From positions 1-64,000 of the IMG/VR virus record IMGVR_UViG_3300009081_000012: a stretch of 64,000 nt of DNA; one strand, 5' to 3'. The position numbers and the translations under genes were made by a program. Positions 38,991-47,474 of this stretch are shown piece after piece. This DNA comes from a virus. Each line of letters starts with the position of its first letter. Positions within the stretch are counted from its first letter, which is position 1. The notes below the pieces were generated by a model. It ran no database searches. It was not told the DNA's origin and saw only the letters and a program-made list of their open reading frames with translations.

Positions 38991-39805
38991 AAGTTTTTGT
39001 ATTAGGTCACAAAGGAATGCTAGGTAGGTATGTTTATACCTATTTGAAATCAAAAAACTATGATGTTGTAGGATTATCTCGTTCTGAAATAGATGCCTCA
39101 TGTATTTCCAGTGTCGAATTAAAATCTAAATTATTAGATGTAGATTTTAATGAAGGAGATGTGGTTATAAATTGTATAGGCATAATCAAAAGAAACGATG
39201 TTCCAAAAAAAGACTTCACTGCGGTTAACACTGTTTTTCCACACACACTTGCTTATGTTTGTGAACGTGTTGGAGCAGAACTTATACACGTTAGTACAGA
39301 TTGTGTTTATGATGGTCTTGAAGGAAATTATAATGAGAATCATGTACATACTGCAAAAGATTTGTATGGTATAAGTAAATCAGAAGGAGAAATAGGTAAT
39401 ATCACAATAATACGAACATCTCTTATTGGTGAGGAGCTTGATCAACAACGTTCTTTAATAGAATGGATTAAATCCAACAAAAACAACACAGTTTCTGGTT
39501 ATACTAATCATGTGTGGAACGGTATTACATGTTTACAGTTTGCCAAACTGTGTGATGAGATTATGGAAGAAGAACTTTTTTGGCGCGGAGTAAAACACAT
39601 TACATCTCCATCTAAAATAACCAAACACGATTTGGTTAAACTTGTATCAGAGATTTATGAATTAAATGTCACTGTTATTCCTCATGAAACTGAAACAAAA
39701 TGTGATAGGTCTTTATCCAGTGTTCGCGGAGAAATAGTGTTCAAGATTCCTGAGTTACGAGAACAACTAATAGAAATGAAATCTTTTACACTTGACAAAT
39801 ACTAA
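38987..39805 (+). CDS. RmlD-type sugar nucleotide reductase
   Basis: A 272-residue protein whose ATG overlaps the previous TGA. VFVLGHKGMLGRYVYTYLKS, DVVINCIGIIKRND, HVSTDCVYDG and YGISKSEGE are the reductase blocks. It fits the RmlD/FnlB/WbvR family that reduces the 4-keto intermediate. It lacks the C-terminal cupin of CapF/FnlB, so it is closer to WbvR-like reductases of UDP-L-QuiNAc synthesis. It ends the operon; a new promoter overlaps its end. Confidence 0.8.
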   Translation: MKVFVLGHKGMLGRYVYTYLKSKNYDVVGLSRSEIDASCISSVELKSKLLDVDFNEGDVVINCIGIIKRNDVPKKDFTAVNTVFPHTLAYVCERVGAELIHVSTDCVYDGLEGNYNENHVHTAKDLYGISKSEGEIGNITIIRTSLIGEELDQQRSLIEWIKSNKNNTVSGYTNHVWNGITCLQFAKLCDEIMEEELFWRGVKHITSPSKITKHDLVKLVSEIYELNVTVIPHETETKCDRSLSSVRGEIVFKIPELREQLIEMKSFTLDKY

Positions 39806-39819
39806 AAAGGTATTATAAT
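39792..39819 (+). promoter_or_regulatory. Promoter of the Dam gene
   Basis: TTGACA (39792-39797), 16 bases, TATAAT (39814-39819). The -10 ends 6 bases before ATG 39826, so the transcript would begin at or next to the start codon. No Shine-Dalgarno sequence lies between, which points to a leaderless message. Confidence 0.75.
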
Positions 39820-39825
39820 TAGTAA

Positions 39826-40644
39826 ATGATAAAATCATTTTTAAAATGGGCTGGCGGAAAAAGTAAAAGCGCTCCGCTAATAAGCGAAACCATTGGTGTT
39901 TTGAATGGAAGACTAATAGAACCATTTGTTGGGTCTGGTGTGGTATTTGTAAATATACCAGCACTCAGTTATATTATAGGGGATTGTAATAGTCATCTAA
40001 TTAACGTATTTAAAGAGCTTAAAAATAATGGCGACTATTTTGTAAAAAAAACGGAAGAGCTATTCAAACCAGAATTCAACAACAAGGAAACTTTTTACAA
40101 ATTTAGAGAACAGTTCAATAAAACTGACGACGCTTTTGAAAAAGCATGTCTGTTTGTTTATTTGAACAAACATTGTTTTAATGGTCTCTGTAGATATAAT
40201 AAAAAAGACGAATTCAATGTTCCGTTTGGAAAATATAATTCTATACAATTTCCAAAAAAAGAAATGTTAATTTTTATAGAGAAACTTAAAGTTTGTGATA
40301 TTTATTGTCAGGATTTCGAACAAACTATACAAATGGCAAAACCCGGTGATGTTATATATGCAGATCCTCCATACACACCGTTAACAGCTACAGCCCAATT
40401 TACAGATTATAGTGCCGAAGGATTTGGAGCGGAGCAACACATTAGATTAACAAAACTGGCGGAAGAAAGCTGTTGTAGGTTTCTGATATCAAATCATGAT
40501 ACAAAAGAAACTAGGGAATTATATAATAACGCAGACAGAATAATAACTAAAAATGTTAATAGATTTATTAGTGGAAAAGGAGAAGGTCGCAAACCAGTAG
40601 TTGAGTTGTTAGCTATTTATGAAAAAGGAAAAGGGAGAGTTTAG
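39826..40644 (+). CDS. dam: Dam-type adenine-N6 DNA methyltransferase
   Basis: A 272-residue protein. FLKWAGGKSKSAPLI and EPFVGSGVVF bind SAM; YADPPYTPLTATAQFTDYS holds the DPPY catalytic motif and the following target-recognition region. This is the MTH class that methylates GATC. It could protect phage DNA, regulate transcription, or partner the predicted nuclease in the next gene. Length matches Dam (about 270). Probably translated from a leaderless transcript. Confidence 0.85.
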   Translation: MIKSFLKWAGGKSKSAPLISETIGVLNGRLIEPFVGSGVVFVNIPALSYIIGDCNSHLINVFKELKNNGDYFVKKTEELFKPEFNNKETFYKFREQFNKTDDAFEKACLFVYLNKHCFNGLCRYNKKDEFNVPFGKYNSIQFPKKEMLIFIEKLKVCDIYCQDFEQTIQMAKPGDVIYADPPYTPLTATAQFTDYSAEGFGAEQHIRLTKLAEESCCRFLISNHDTKETRELYNNADRIITKNVNRFISGKGEGRKPVVELLAIYEKGKGRV

Positions 40645-40645
40645 A

Positions 40646-41200
40646 ATGAGTTATGCATGCACCATTTTTGGTAATATTTTTGAACATAAAACAACACAAG
40701 GCGGTAATGCTAATTTATCCGGTAAGAAGTTGGAGGATGATGTTGAACAACTGATTTTAGAAAAAAATATAAAAGTCATGGATGATTGTGGCCGTGAAGA
40801 CTATTCCGATTATTGTGTAAATGGTGGTTATGAAGGGCTTCTTGTGAGACAGGTTACGAAAAAAAGATGGCATGGTGGAAATGGAAAATATGATTTCTGG
40901 TTTTGTATTAATGGTAGAGAACCTATAAGAATAGAGTGTAGAAGACAAAACGTTTCTGGATCTGTTGATGATAAACTACTGGCTCTGTTTTATGATTCGT
41001 TGGTCGGGAAGGAAAAATATATTATCATTATCATAGATGGAAACGGTTGTAATCCTGACGCACTTGACTGTCTTAAAGAGCTGTGTGAAAAAACTACGGA
41101 TAAGATAATCAAAGTGATGACGTTACCTGAATTTAAGAACTGGTTAGATTCTGAATTTATGGAGGTATTTAAAGAGGTGTCAATAAATGAAAGTTATTAA
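40646..41200 (+). CDS. PD-(D/E)xK-type predicted nuclease
   Basis: A 184-residue protein; ATG 40646 is set by GGGAGAGTTTAGA and starts one base after the Dam stop. D83 (KYDFWFCING), then RIECRRQ (E97, R99 in place of the usual K, Q101), then GSVDDKL fit the restriction-endonuclease-like core with the conserved GS-xDEK follow-up. Next to Dam it could be the cutting half of a restriction-modification-like pair. The Lys-to-Arg change may reduce or alter catalysis. Confidence 0.6.
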   Translation: MSYACTIFGNIFEHKTTQGGNANLSGKKLEDDVEQLILEKNIKVMDDCGREDYSDYCVNGGYEGLLVRQVTKKRWHGGNGKYDFWFCINGREPIRIECRRQNVSGSVDDKLLALFYDSLVGKEKYIIIIIDGNGCNPDALDCLKELCEKTTDKIIKVMTLPEFKNWLDSEFMEVFKEVSINESY

Positions 41201-41741
41201 TTTATTTGGAGCCCCAGGCGCCGGTAAGTCGACAACCGCAGCCGGATTATTTTTTTTAATGAAACTACATAGCGATATAATAGATAGTGTAGAAATTGTG
41301 ACCGAGTTTGCCAAAGATCTTGTGTATGCTGGGCGCACAAAAGAATTGGCAGGGGATAATCAAATATACATATCATCTAAACAATATGGAAGATTACATA
41401 GATTAAGAGGACAGGTAGATTATGCCGTAACAGATTCCCCAATTCTCCTTAGTTCAATATACGCTTCAGATGATTATTTTCCATCCTTTAAGCAACTGAT
41501 TAAAGAAATGTTCGATTCGTTTGAAAATATTAATTTTTATATACACAGGACAAAACCATATCATGGATACGGCAGAGTACAAACTGAAGATGAAGCGTCT
41601 GTAATAAACAGCAGGATCTTAGACATATTAAAAGAATACAACATCAATTATACAAACGTGGATGGTGATACCGAAGCCCCAAAGAAAATTTTTAATACAA
41701 TTAAAGAGATGGGAGGTTTTAATGATTGTAGAAAAAAATAG
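41187..41741 (+). CDS. P-loop ATPase or kinase
   Basis: A 184-residue protein whose start overlaps the previous gene. NLFGAPGAGKSTTAAGLFFL is a Walker A loop; YAVTDSPILLSSIYA gives a Walker-B-like strand. The fold resembles phage AAA_28/kinase-like P-loop proteins that phosphorylate nucleotides or small molecules. No substrate is evident. It overlaps the next gene by 20 bases. Confidence 0.65.
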   Translation: MKVINLFGAPGAGKSTTAAGLFFLMKLHSDIIDSVEIVTEFAKDLVYAGRTKELAGDNQIYISSKQYGRLHRLRGQVDYAVTDSPILLSSIYASDDYFPSFKQLIKEMFDSFENINFYIHRTKPYHGYGRVQTEDEASVINSRILDILKEYNINYTNVDGDTEAPKKIFNTIKEMGGFNDCRKK

Positions 41742-41952
41742 TAGTCTATTGAATTGCTTTAACGGTGATCATAATTTAATAGAAATTTATAGACAGGTTA
41801 TAGACGATAGTGAAGAAAATGTGATTAGATGGTGTAATATATGTGGGTCTGTTGTAGTGGATGGTGAATATGATGGAATAACCCATCCAGGAAAAATTCT
41901 TAAGATGTTAAGCCCACAAACAATAAATATGTTAAAACCATCAGACTATTAA
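41722..41952 (+). CDS. Small zinc-binding protein
   Basis: A 76-residue protein; ATG 41722 is chosen because GGGAGG lies 6 bases upstream. CNICGS (about residue 41) is a likely metal site; the rest is short helices. It overlaps the end of the P-loop gene. Function unknown. Confidence 0.55.
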   Translation: MIVEKNSSLLNCFNGDHNLIEIYRQVIDDSEENVIRWCNICGSVVVDGEYDGITHPGKILKMLSPQTINMLKPSDY

Positions 41953-42005
41953 TCTAACCGCCTATTAGATAGAACACTATACAAAATTTAATAAAGGTGA
42001 TTATT

Positions 42006-42581
42006 ATGAAAAATAAACTACATTTAGCGCATGAGTTTGTGCTTAAAAAGCATGCTAATCAAACAAGACGTTTTACTGGTGAACCATATGTAAAACATTT
42101 GGAGGAAACTGCCCAGTTGTTATGGGAGGCATCTCCAAATTCAACAGAGGACGACTTTATAGCCGCTGTTTTGCATGACACGGTTGAGGACACAGATACA
42201 AGTATAGACGAAATAGGGCAGTTGTTTGGTTGTTATGTTATGAAAATTGTTGCTGAACTTACAAGTAATAGTTCTGAAAAAGACAAGTTCGGCGCAGATA
42301 TTTATATGACCAATAAAATAAACAACATGTCAAACAAAGCATTTAGTATAAAATTGTGCGATAGATTAAGTAATGTAATAGGATTGAAGCATCCAAAAGT
42401 TCCAGATTCTTTTGTTAAATATTATTGGAACAACTCTAATTTTATCATTAGCAACATAGAGAGAGAATTGGATGATACACAAAAACAGCTTATTGACAGA
42501 ATTAGTAGCATGTTGATTTATTTAAAGATGACTCGAAACATATCGTTATACGATATGGATATTTCAGTAAATTCTAATTAG
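42006..42581 (+). CDS. SpoT/MESH1-like HD hydrolase
   Basis: A 191-residue protein; AAAGGTGATTATT sets ATG 42006. HANQTRRFTGEPYVKHLEET, AVLHDTVEDTD (HD plus the ED pair used for ppGpp hydrolysis) and IKLCDRLSNVIG match the (p)ppGpp hydrolase domain of SpoT and small alarmone hydrolases, without a synthetase domain. A phage enzyme of this type could clear alarmones or similar signals during infection (inference). Confidence 0.75.
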   Translation: MKNKLHLAHEFVLKKHANQTRRFTGEPYVKHLEETAQLLWEASPNSTEDDFIAAVLHDTVEDTDTSIDEIGQLFGCYVMKIVAELTSNSSEKDKFGADIYMTNKINNMSNKAFSIKLCDRLSNVIGLKHPKVPDSFVKYYWNNSNFIISNIERELDDTQKQLIDRISSMLIYLKMTRNISLYDMDISVNSN

Positions 42582-42595
42582 GAGGTGCATATAAT

Positions 42596-42730
42596 ATGAT
42601 ATATTCTATTATATTTTTTATAGTAGGTCTTTTAGTAGGCTGGAATCTTTTCCCCCAGCCGGTGTTTGTTAAAAATCTATGGGACAAGATTAAAGCTAAA
42701 CTTACTAAAAAAGACACAAAGACTGTTTAA
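42596..42730 (+). CDS. Tiny membrane protein
   Basis: A 44-residue protein with AGGAGGTGCATATA before ATG 42596. A single hydrophobic helix (residues 3-18) leads to FPQPVFVKNLWDKIKAKL and a Lys-rich end. Perhaps a small holin-like or other membrane factor; length alone cannot decide. Confidence 0.5.
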   Translation: MIYSIIFFIVGLLVGWNLFPQPVFVKNLWDKIKAKLTKKDTKTV

Positions 42731-42757
42731 TAAAAACACAACATTGGGGGATTACAC

Positions 42758-43015
42758 ATGGCACAACAACATAGAGTGGTTTTCTTAACAAAAGGGCAAA
42801 TGGCTCCTGAAAATTCAACAGGTATTGCGTTGGCTAATGGTAGTATTGTTTGGATAGGTGAAGAAGGTACATTCCCTGTTACGGCTTCGTTGGGAACACA
42901 TTTGGAAACAGATCCTGAATTTCTAACAACATATGATAATAGAGAAGCAACTGTTGAAGAAATAGCAGAGTATGATTATATACTCGCTAATCCATCACAA
43001 CCACCAAATCCATAA
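42758..43015 (+). CDS. Small structural-type protein
   Basis: An 85-residue protein, GGGGGATTACAC before ATG 42758. It is beta-rich (VVFLTKGQMAPENSTGIALA...) with a Pro-rich end, as in small baseplate or head-decoration proteins. It precedes the fibre cluster and is probably a virion part. Not recognised further. Confidence 0.5.
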   Translation: MAQQHRVVFLTKGQMAPENSTGIALANGSIVWIGEEGTFPVTASLGTHLETDPEFLTTYDNREATVEEIAEYDYILANPSQPPNP

Positions 43016-43064
43016 AATAAAATAACTACAATTAAAATAAAAGAAGGAAAAGGAGATTTATATA

Positions 43065-44120
43065 ATGGATCAAGATAATAGTCTGGATTTAATTATTAGG
43101 AATGGTTTAGATCTTACTGATAAAGCTAATACACATTTAACATCGTTACTTGATAAAACAAATGTGTTTAATCAGATAACAACGAGAGCTGTAGAGGGAA
43201 TGGATCTGATACCAAAATTTCATGTTTTTGATGAAGGTAAATTAGCAATCATAGCCGAAAGAATGCCAGAAATCAACAGAGCCACGCGCGCATTAGGTAG
43301 GAAAAACACACAAACAACAAACAGATTAATGACTCTTACTATGTTGAACGGTATTTCACCTATGAGAATAGTGCGTCAGTGTTTGTCAGAAATAGAAAAT
43401 CGTAGACAGGCTATAAAAGAAAATAGATTTAAAATAGCAGAAAACTATGTTAAACTTAACAAAATAAAATATGAAATAAATAAAGTAGAAAACAAACTTA
43501 ATGTGGTAGCCACATCTATATTAGAAGCCGAACAAAACAACAAAACACAGGAATTGGTTGAGTTTAAAGATACACAAACTAACTTGTTGTTTGATTTGGA
43601 TCTTAAAAAAATAAAAATGGAAAAGCTTATTACCACGATACACGATTCAATGTTGTATCTAGAAGGAGCTCTGAAAGATGTTGCTTCTTTTCAAGCATCT
43701 TATTTACAGATATGCAAGAATAAAAATATACCTGAAAACTGGGATGAAAGAGATTTAGAAGAGGCAGAAGTTAGGCATCATGTACAAATGGGTTTTCTGC
43801 TTCTACTAAGAGATTTGTTGACCGGCGGGCGAATAGGAATGGCTACTGCCGAATATTTACAACAGTTTGGAATTCATCCAATGATGGCAAGTGATTTAAC
43901 AGCTGAATATATTCAAAAATGTTCAGGAAAATTAGCAGAATTAAGAAGTAAAGAGGAAGTTTATTTAGATGAGTTATTAAGTATAGACAGCCTTCATGAG
44001 TTTTTGGAAGATATAAGTGATAAGTTTAAAGATGAATATAAAAAGGTATTGAAACAGATAGGTATAGAAGATTTACACGAAGACTGGTATATGTATAAAG
44101 ATCACTATAAAGGGGACTGA
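43065..44120 (+). CDS. Large coiled-coil virion-associated candidate
   Basis: A 351-residue, nearly all-helical protein (AAAAGGAGATTTATATA before ATG 43065). Long coiled-coil segments span about residues 100-210, and the end is acidic. It directly precedes the propeller-fibre genes by 4 bases and is probably a chaperone, tape-like or baseplate component. No family recognised. Confidence 0.55.
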   Translation: MDQDNSLDLIIRNGLDLTDKANTHLTSLLDKTNVFNQITTRAVEGMDLIPKFHVFDEGKLAIIAERMPEINRATRALGRKNTQTTNRLMTLTMLNGISPMRIVRQCLSEIENRRQAIKENRFKIAENYVKLNKIKYEINKVENKLNVVATSILEAEQNNKTQELVEFKDTQTNLLFDLDLKKIKMEKLITTIHDSMLYLEGALKDVASFQASYLQICKNKNIPENWDERDLEEAEVRHHVQMGFLLLLRDLLTGGRIGMATAEYLQQFGIHPMMASDLTAEYIQKCSGKLAELRSKEEVYLDELLSIDSLHEFLEDISDKFKDEYKKVLKQIGIEDLHEDWYMYKDHYKGD

Positions 44121-44124
44121 TTAA

Positions 44125-45204
44125 ATGCCTTATAAAATTTCTGGAACAAAAAATGACACAGCTACACTTTATGTAATTAATGAGGCTGATGACATATTAG
44201 AAAAATACGTTGTAATAAGTGGAACTGGTGCTTATGAAATAGATTCACTATCAGAAGGAAAAAAGTTAATTATCGCTAAAAAATCAGATGGAGAGACTCT
44301 CGCGTTTGGATATGTGGATCCAATTAGCTATTCTTTTTCAGTTGATAGGGGTGTTTTTGCTGGTGGTTATGATGGGATGGGTGCTGGTACTGTTGTAAAT
44401 ACTGTAGATTATATAACTATCTCAACTACAGGAAACGCGTCTGATTTTGGTGATACACTTGCTCTAAAAGTCGCAACCGGGGCTTGTGCTAGTGATACCC
44501 GTGGTCTTTTCGGTGGTGGCGCTGATTTTGAATGGATGGCCACAAATGTAATTGAGTGTATAACAATAGCCACAGTTGGAAATACGACTGATTTTGGTGA
44601 TTTGACTATTGGTAGATATTATTTAGGATCCTGTTCAAATAATACAAGGGGTCTTTTTGCAGGCGGTGATACAGACTCTGATGTAGTAGACACAATTGAT
44701 TATGTGACAATAGCTTCATTAGGTAACGCTACTACGTTTGGATCATTACTTACAACTAAAACAGGCGTTGGAGCATGTGCTAGTAGTGTTAGAGGCGTTT
44801 TTGCTGGTGGTTCTGCAGGTGTTATAGAATATGTGACCATAGACACAACTGGTAATTCTGTGGATTTTGGTGACTTAGTTGGGGCAAGACAGTATGTAGC
44901 AGCATGCGCTAGTTCAACTAGAGGCGTGTTTGGTGGTAATGGTCCAACAACATCTAACGTTATAGACTACATAACAATAGCTACACTTGGAAATGCTATT
45001 GATTTTGGAGATTTAACTACTAGTAGAGCGTTTGTTGGTGCGTGTTCTAATAGTGTTCGAGGTGTTTTTGCCGGTAGCGATCTTAGTAATGTCATTGACT
45101 ATATAACCATTGCCACTGTTGGTAATGCGGTTGGTTTTGGAGATTTAACACTAGCAAGGGATGAGATAGCCGGATGTTCAGACTGTCATGGAGGTTTAGT
45201 ATAA
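44125..45204 (+). CDS. Kelch-like propeller fibre protein (copy 1)
   Basis: A 359-residue protein. An N-terminal domain (MPYKISGTKNDTATLYVINE... to about residue 75) is shared with the protein at 46029. Then come about six repeats of roughly 45 residues with RGVFAGG or RGLFGGG, DYITIAT and FGDLT, ending SDCHGGLV. The pattern fits a Kelch-like beta-propeller with sugar-binding potential. It is most likely a receptor-binding or decoration protein. The glycosyltransferase at 45236 lies between it and its paralogue. Confidence 0.7.
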   Translation: MPYKISGTKNDTATLYVINEADDILEKYVVISGTGAYEIDSLSEGKKLIIAKKSDGETLAFGYVDPISYSFSVDRGVFAGGYDGMGAGTVVNTVDYITISTTGNASDFGDTLALKVATGACASDTRGLFGGGADFEWMATNVIECITIATVGNTTDFGDLTIGRYYLGSCSNNTRGLFAGGDTDSDVVDTIDYVTIASLGNATTFGSLLTTKTGVGACASSVRGVFAGGSAGVIEYVTIDTTGNSVDFGDLVGARQYVAACASSTRGVFGGNGPTTSNVIDYITIATLGNAIDFGDLTTSRAFVGACSNSVRGVFAGSDLSNVIDYITIATVGNAVGFGDLTLARDEIAGCSDCHGGLV

Positions 45205-45235
45205 TTCTTTAAAATAGGAAAAGGAGATTTTTATA

Positions 45236-45988
45236 ATGGAATTAAATTTAATGATAGCTACACCAGCTTATGGGGGCATGGTACATATAGATTATTTGGA
45301 TTCAATGATAGCTCTTGTAAGAGGTGGAATGGAGCACGGTGTAGGAGTTGAAATAGTAACTATAGGGAATAACTCGTTGGTACCGAAAGCAAGGGACACT
45401 TTAATTTCTTATTTTAATGAAAACAAGTCGTACACACATTTAATTTATATAGATGCTGATATCAAATTATCAAACGATACTATTCCAGCACTATTAAAAA
45501 GAAATGTGGATGTTATAGGTTGTCCAGTACCTCTTAAAGGATACGACGAACAAGGACTTCCGGTCTTAAATGTTGGTAAAGTTTTTTCATTTGACGAAAC
45601 CGGTTTGGCTGATGTTGAACATATAGGTAATGCTGTTTTAATGTTATCTAGAAAAGCCGTTACAGATATAATTTCTGTCTCAGAAAAATATGAGCACAAT
45701 CCTCGTTTTTCGCGGGGAGAAAAATTAGTACAGACTAATTATGAGGTTTTTAAAATAGGTGTTGTAAATGGTAATTACTTACCAGAAGATTATTATCTGT
45801 GTTATCGATTAAGACAGCTTGGTTACAAGATATATGCCGACTATTCAAAAATACCAAGACATAACGGTATGTATGGTTTTGAAGTTAATAATAATCAATT
45901 AAATGGTTTATTTAATAAATACCTCAATAAACCAATTGTTCCAAAAGTGGTGTCGTTACTAGATAAACTAAATAAAGTTAAAAAATAA
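45236..45988 (+). CDS. Glycosyltransferase between fibre genes
   Basis: A 250-residue protein, AAAAGGAGATTTTTATA before ATG 45236. NLM-IATPAYGGMVHIDYLD, KARDTLISYF, HLIYIDADIKL (DxD) and GNAVLMLSRKAVTDI are GT-A features shared with phage enzymes of this kind. Its position between two propeller proteins suggests it glycosylates one or both (inference from context). Confidence 0.7.
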   Translation: MELNLMIATPAYGGMVHIDYLDSMIALVRGGMEHGVGVEIVTIGNNSLVPKARDTLISYFNENKSYTHLIYIDADIKLSNDTIPALLKRNVDVIGCPVPLKGYDEQGLPVLNVGKVFSFDETGLADVEHIGNAVLMLSRKAVTDIISVSEKYEHNPRFSRGEKLVQTNYEVFKIGVVNGNYLPEDYYLCYRLRQLGYKIYADYSKIPRHNGMYGFEVNNNQLNGLFNKYLNKPIVPKVVSLLDKLNKVKK

Positions 45989-46028
45989 AGCGTGTGTGTA
46001 AAGACTTGAATAAGGGAGATCAAAACAA

Positions 46029-47420
46029 ATGCCTTATAAAATTTCTGGAACAAAAAATCAGACAGCAATACTTTATGTAATTGACGAACTTAATAACACA
46101 TTAGAGAAACATACTACAATAAGTGGAGCAGGGTCGTACGAAGTAAATGATCTTTCAGGAGGAAGAAAGTTAATTTTAGCTAGAAAAATAGACGGCGAAA
46201 CTCTTGGTTATGGATATGTAGATCCAATTAGTTATGTTGTGTTATCAACAGTAACTACTCAGGCAGTTTCATCTATAACTAGTTCCAGTTTTATTGGTAA
46301 TGGTAATATAACAGATACGGGCGGCGCCAACTGTACCAGACGTGGTTTCTGTTATATGCTTGGTACTTCAGGTGATCCAACCACAGCAAACTCAACGGCT
46401 TACGATGATGGTAGTTTTGGAACAGGCCCTTACACAAAAACAGTAGAGGGTTTATTAAGTTCAACTAGTTATAGAGTTAGGGCTTATGCGGTTAACACCA
46501 TTGGAACTTCCTATGGAACAACCGTTCAGGCCGAAACTGCTGCCGAAGAAGCAGCAGGAATAGATAGGGGAGTGTTTGCTGGAGGATGGACCGGATCAAA
46601 TCAAAACTATATAGATTATATAACAATATCTACCACAGCAAATGCCACAGATTTTGGGGATCTGTCACTAACAAGGTATGGTCAGGCAGGATGTGCTTCT
46701 TCTACAAGAGGAATATTTGGCGGAGGTTGGACAACAGCATCTGTTAATACTATAGATTATATAACAATTGCTACGATTGGAAATGCTATAGATTTTAGTG
46801 ATTTAAGTGTTAAAAGAAACTATATCGCGGCTTGTTCAAATAATACCATAGGGGTGTTTGGTGGTGGTACACTAACCGCCAACGTTAATACTATTGATTA
46901 CATTACAATAGCCTCTCCATCAAACGCAACCGATTTTGGAGATCTAACTGCTACAACAAGAGCTATGGCTGGATGTGCTTCACCAACAAGAGGATTGTTT
47001 GGAGGAGGTACTGTTATTGGTGTTACTGATAAAGTGGAGTATATTACTATATCCACCCCAGGCAATGCTTCAGTATTTGGTTATTTAACTGCAGCCAGAA
47101 CTGCCATATGCTCATGTTCCTCATCAACAAGAGGCGTTTTCGCTGGTGGAAGCTCGACATCTAATATCATAGACTATGTAACCATAAATTCAACAGGAAA
47201 TGCTGCTGATTTTGGTGATTTAACAATAGCACGATATAACGGAGCTGCTTGCACAAATAGCACTAGAGGGGTGTTTGGTGGAGGATATAATTCGTCTAAT
47301 AATAACACTATTGATTATATCACTATTGCAACCGTTGGAAATGCTACAGACTTTGGTGATATGTCATTCCTCAGATCACGATATGGTGGTTGTTCAGATT
47401 GCCATGGTGGTTTATCTTAA
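46029..47420 (+). CDS. Kelch-like propeller fibre protein (copy 2)
   Basis: A 463-residue paralogue of 44125-45204. It has the same N-terminal domain (residues 1-75) plus an extra fibronectin-III-like module (VTTQAVSSITSSSFIGNGNI to about YGTTVQAETA, residues 75-175). About six propeller repeats follow (RGVFAGGW, RGIFGGGW, FGGGT and so on), ending SDCHGGLS. The inserted Fn3-like module is typical of tail fibres and host-attachment proteins. Probably a second receptor-binding or decoration protein. Confidence 0.7.
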   Translation: MPYKISGTKNQTAILYVIDELNNTLEKHTTISGAGSYEVNDLSGGRKLILARKIDGETLGYGYVDPISYVVLSTVTTQAVSSITSSSFIGNGNITDTGGANCTRRGFCYMLGTSGDPTTANSTAYDDGSFGTGPYTKTVEGLLSSTSYRVRAYAVNTIGTSYGTTVQAETAAEEAAGIDRGVFAGGWTGSNQNYIDYITISTTANATDFGDLSLTRYGQAGCASSTRGIFGGGWTTASVNTIDYITIATIGNAIDFSDLSVKRNYIAACSNNTIGVFGGGTLTANVNTIDYITIASPSNATDFGDLTATTRAMAGCASPTRGLFGGGTVIGVTDKVEYITISTPGNASVFGYLTAARTAICSCSSSTRGVFAGGSSTSNIIDYVTINSTGNAADFGDLTIARYNGAACTNSTRGVFGGGYNSSNNNTIDYITIATVGNATDFGDMSFLRSRYGGCSDCHGGLS

Positions 47421-47474
47421 ATTTTTTAGATGATGTGTTAATTAAAAAAAATTAAATAAAGGGAGAAAATAAAA

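Noticed and set aside
28624-39805. Glucosylation of phage DNA bases as in T4
   Set aside because: No hydroxymethylase of the dCMP type is evident (the thymidylate-synthase-like gene keeps the dUMP-type Asn) and the glycosyltransferases resemble polysaccharide or protein enzymes.
44125-47420. Diversity-generating retroelement acting on propeller repeats
   Set aside because: No reverse transcriptase, template repeat or accessory gene is visible in the window.
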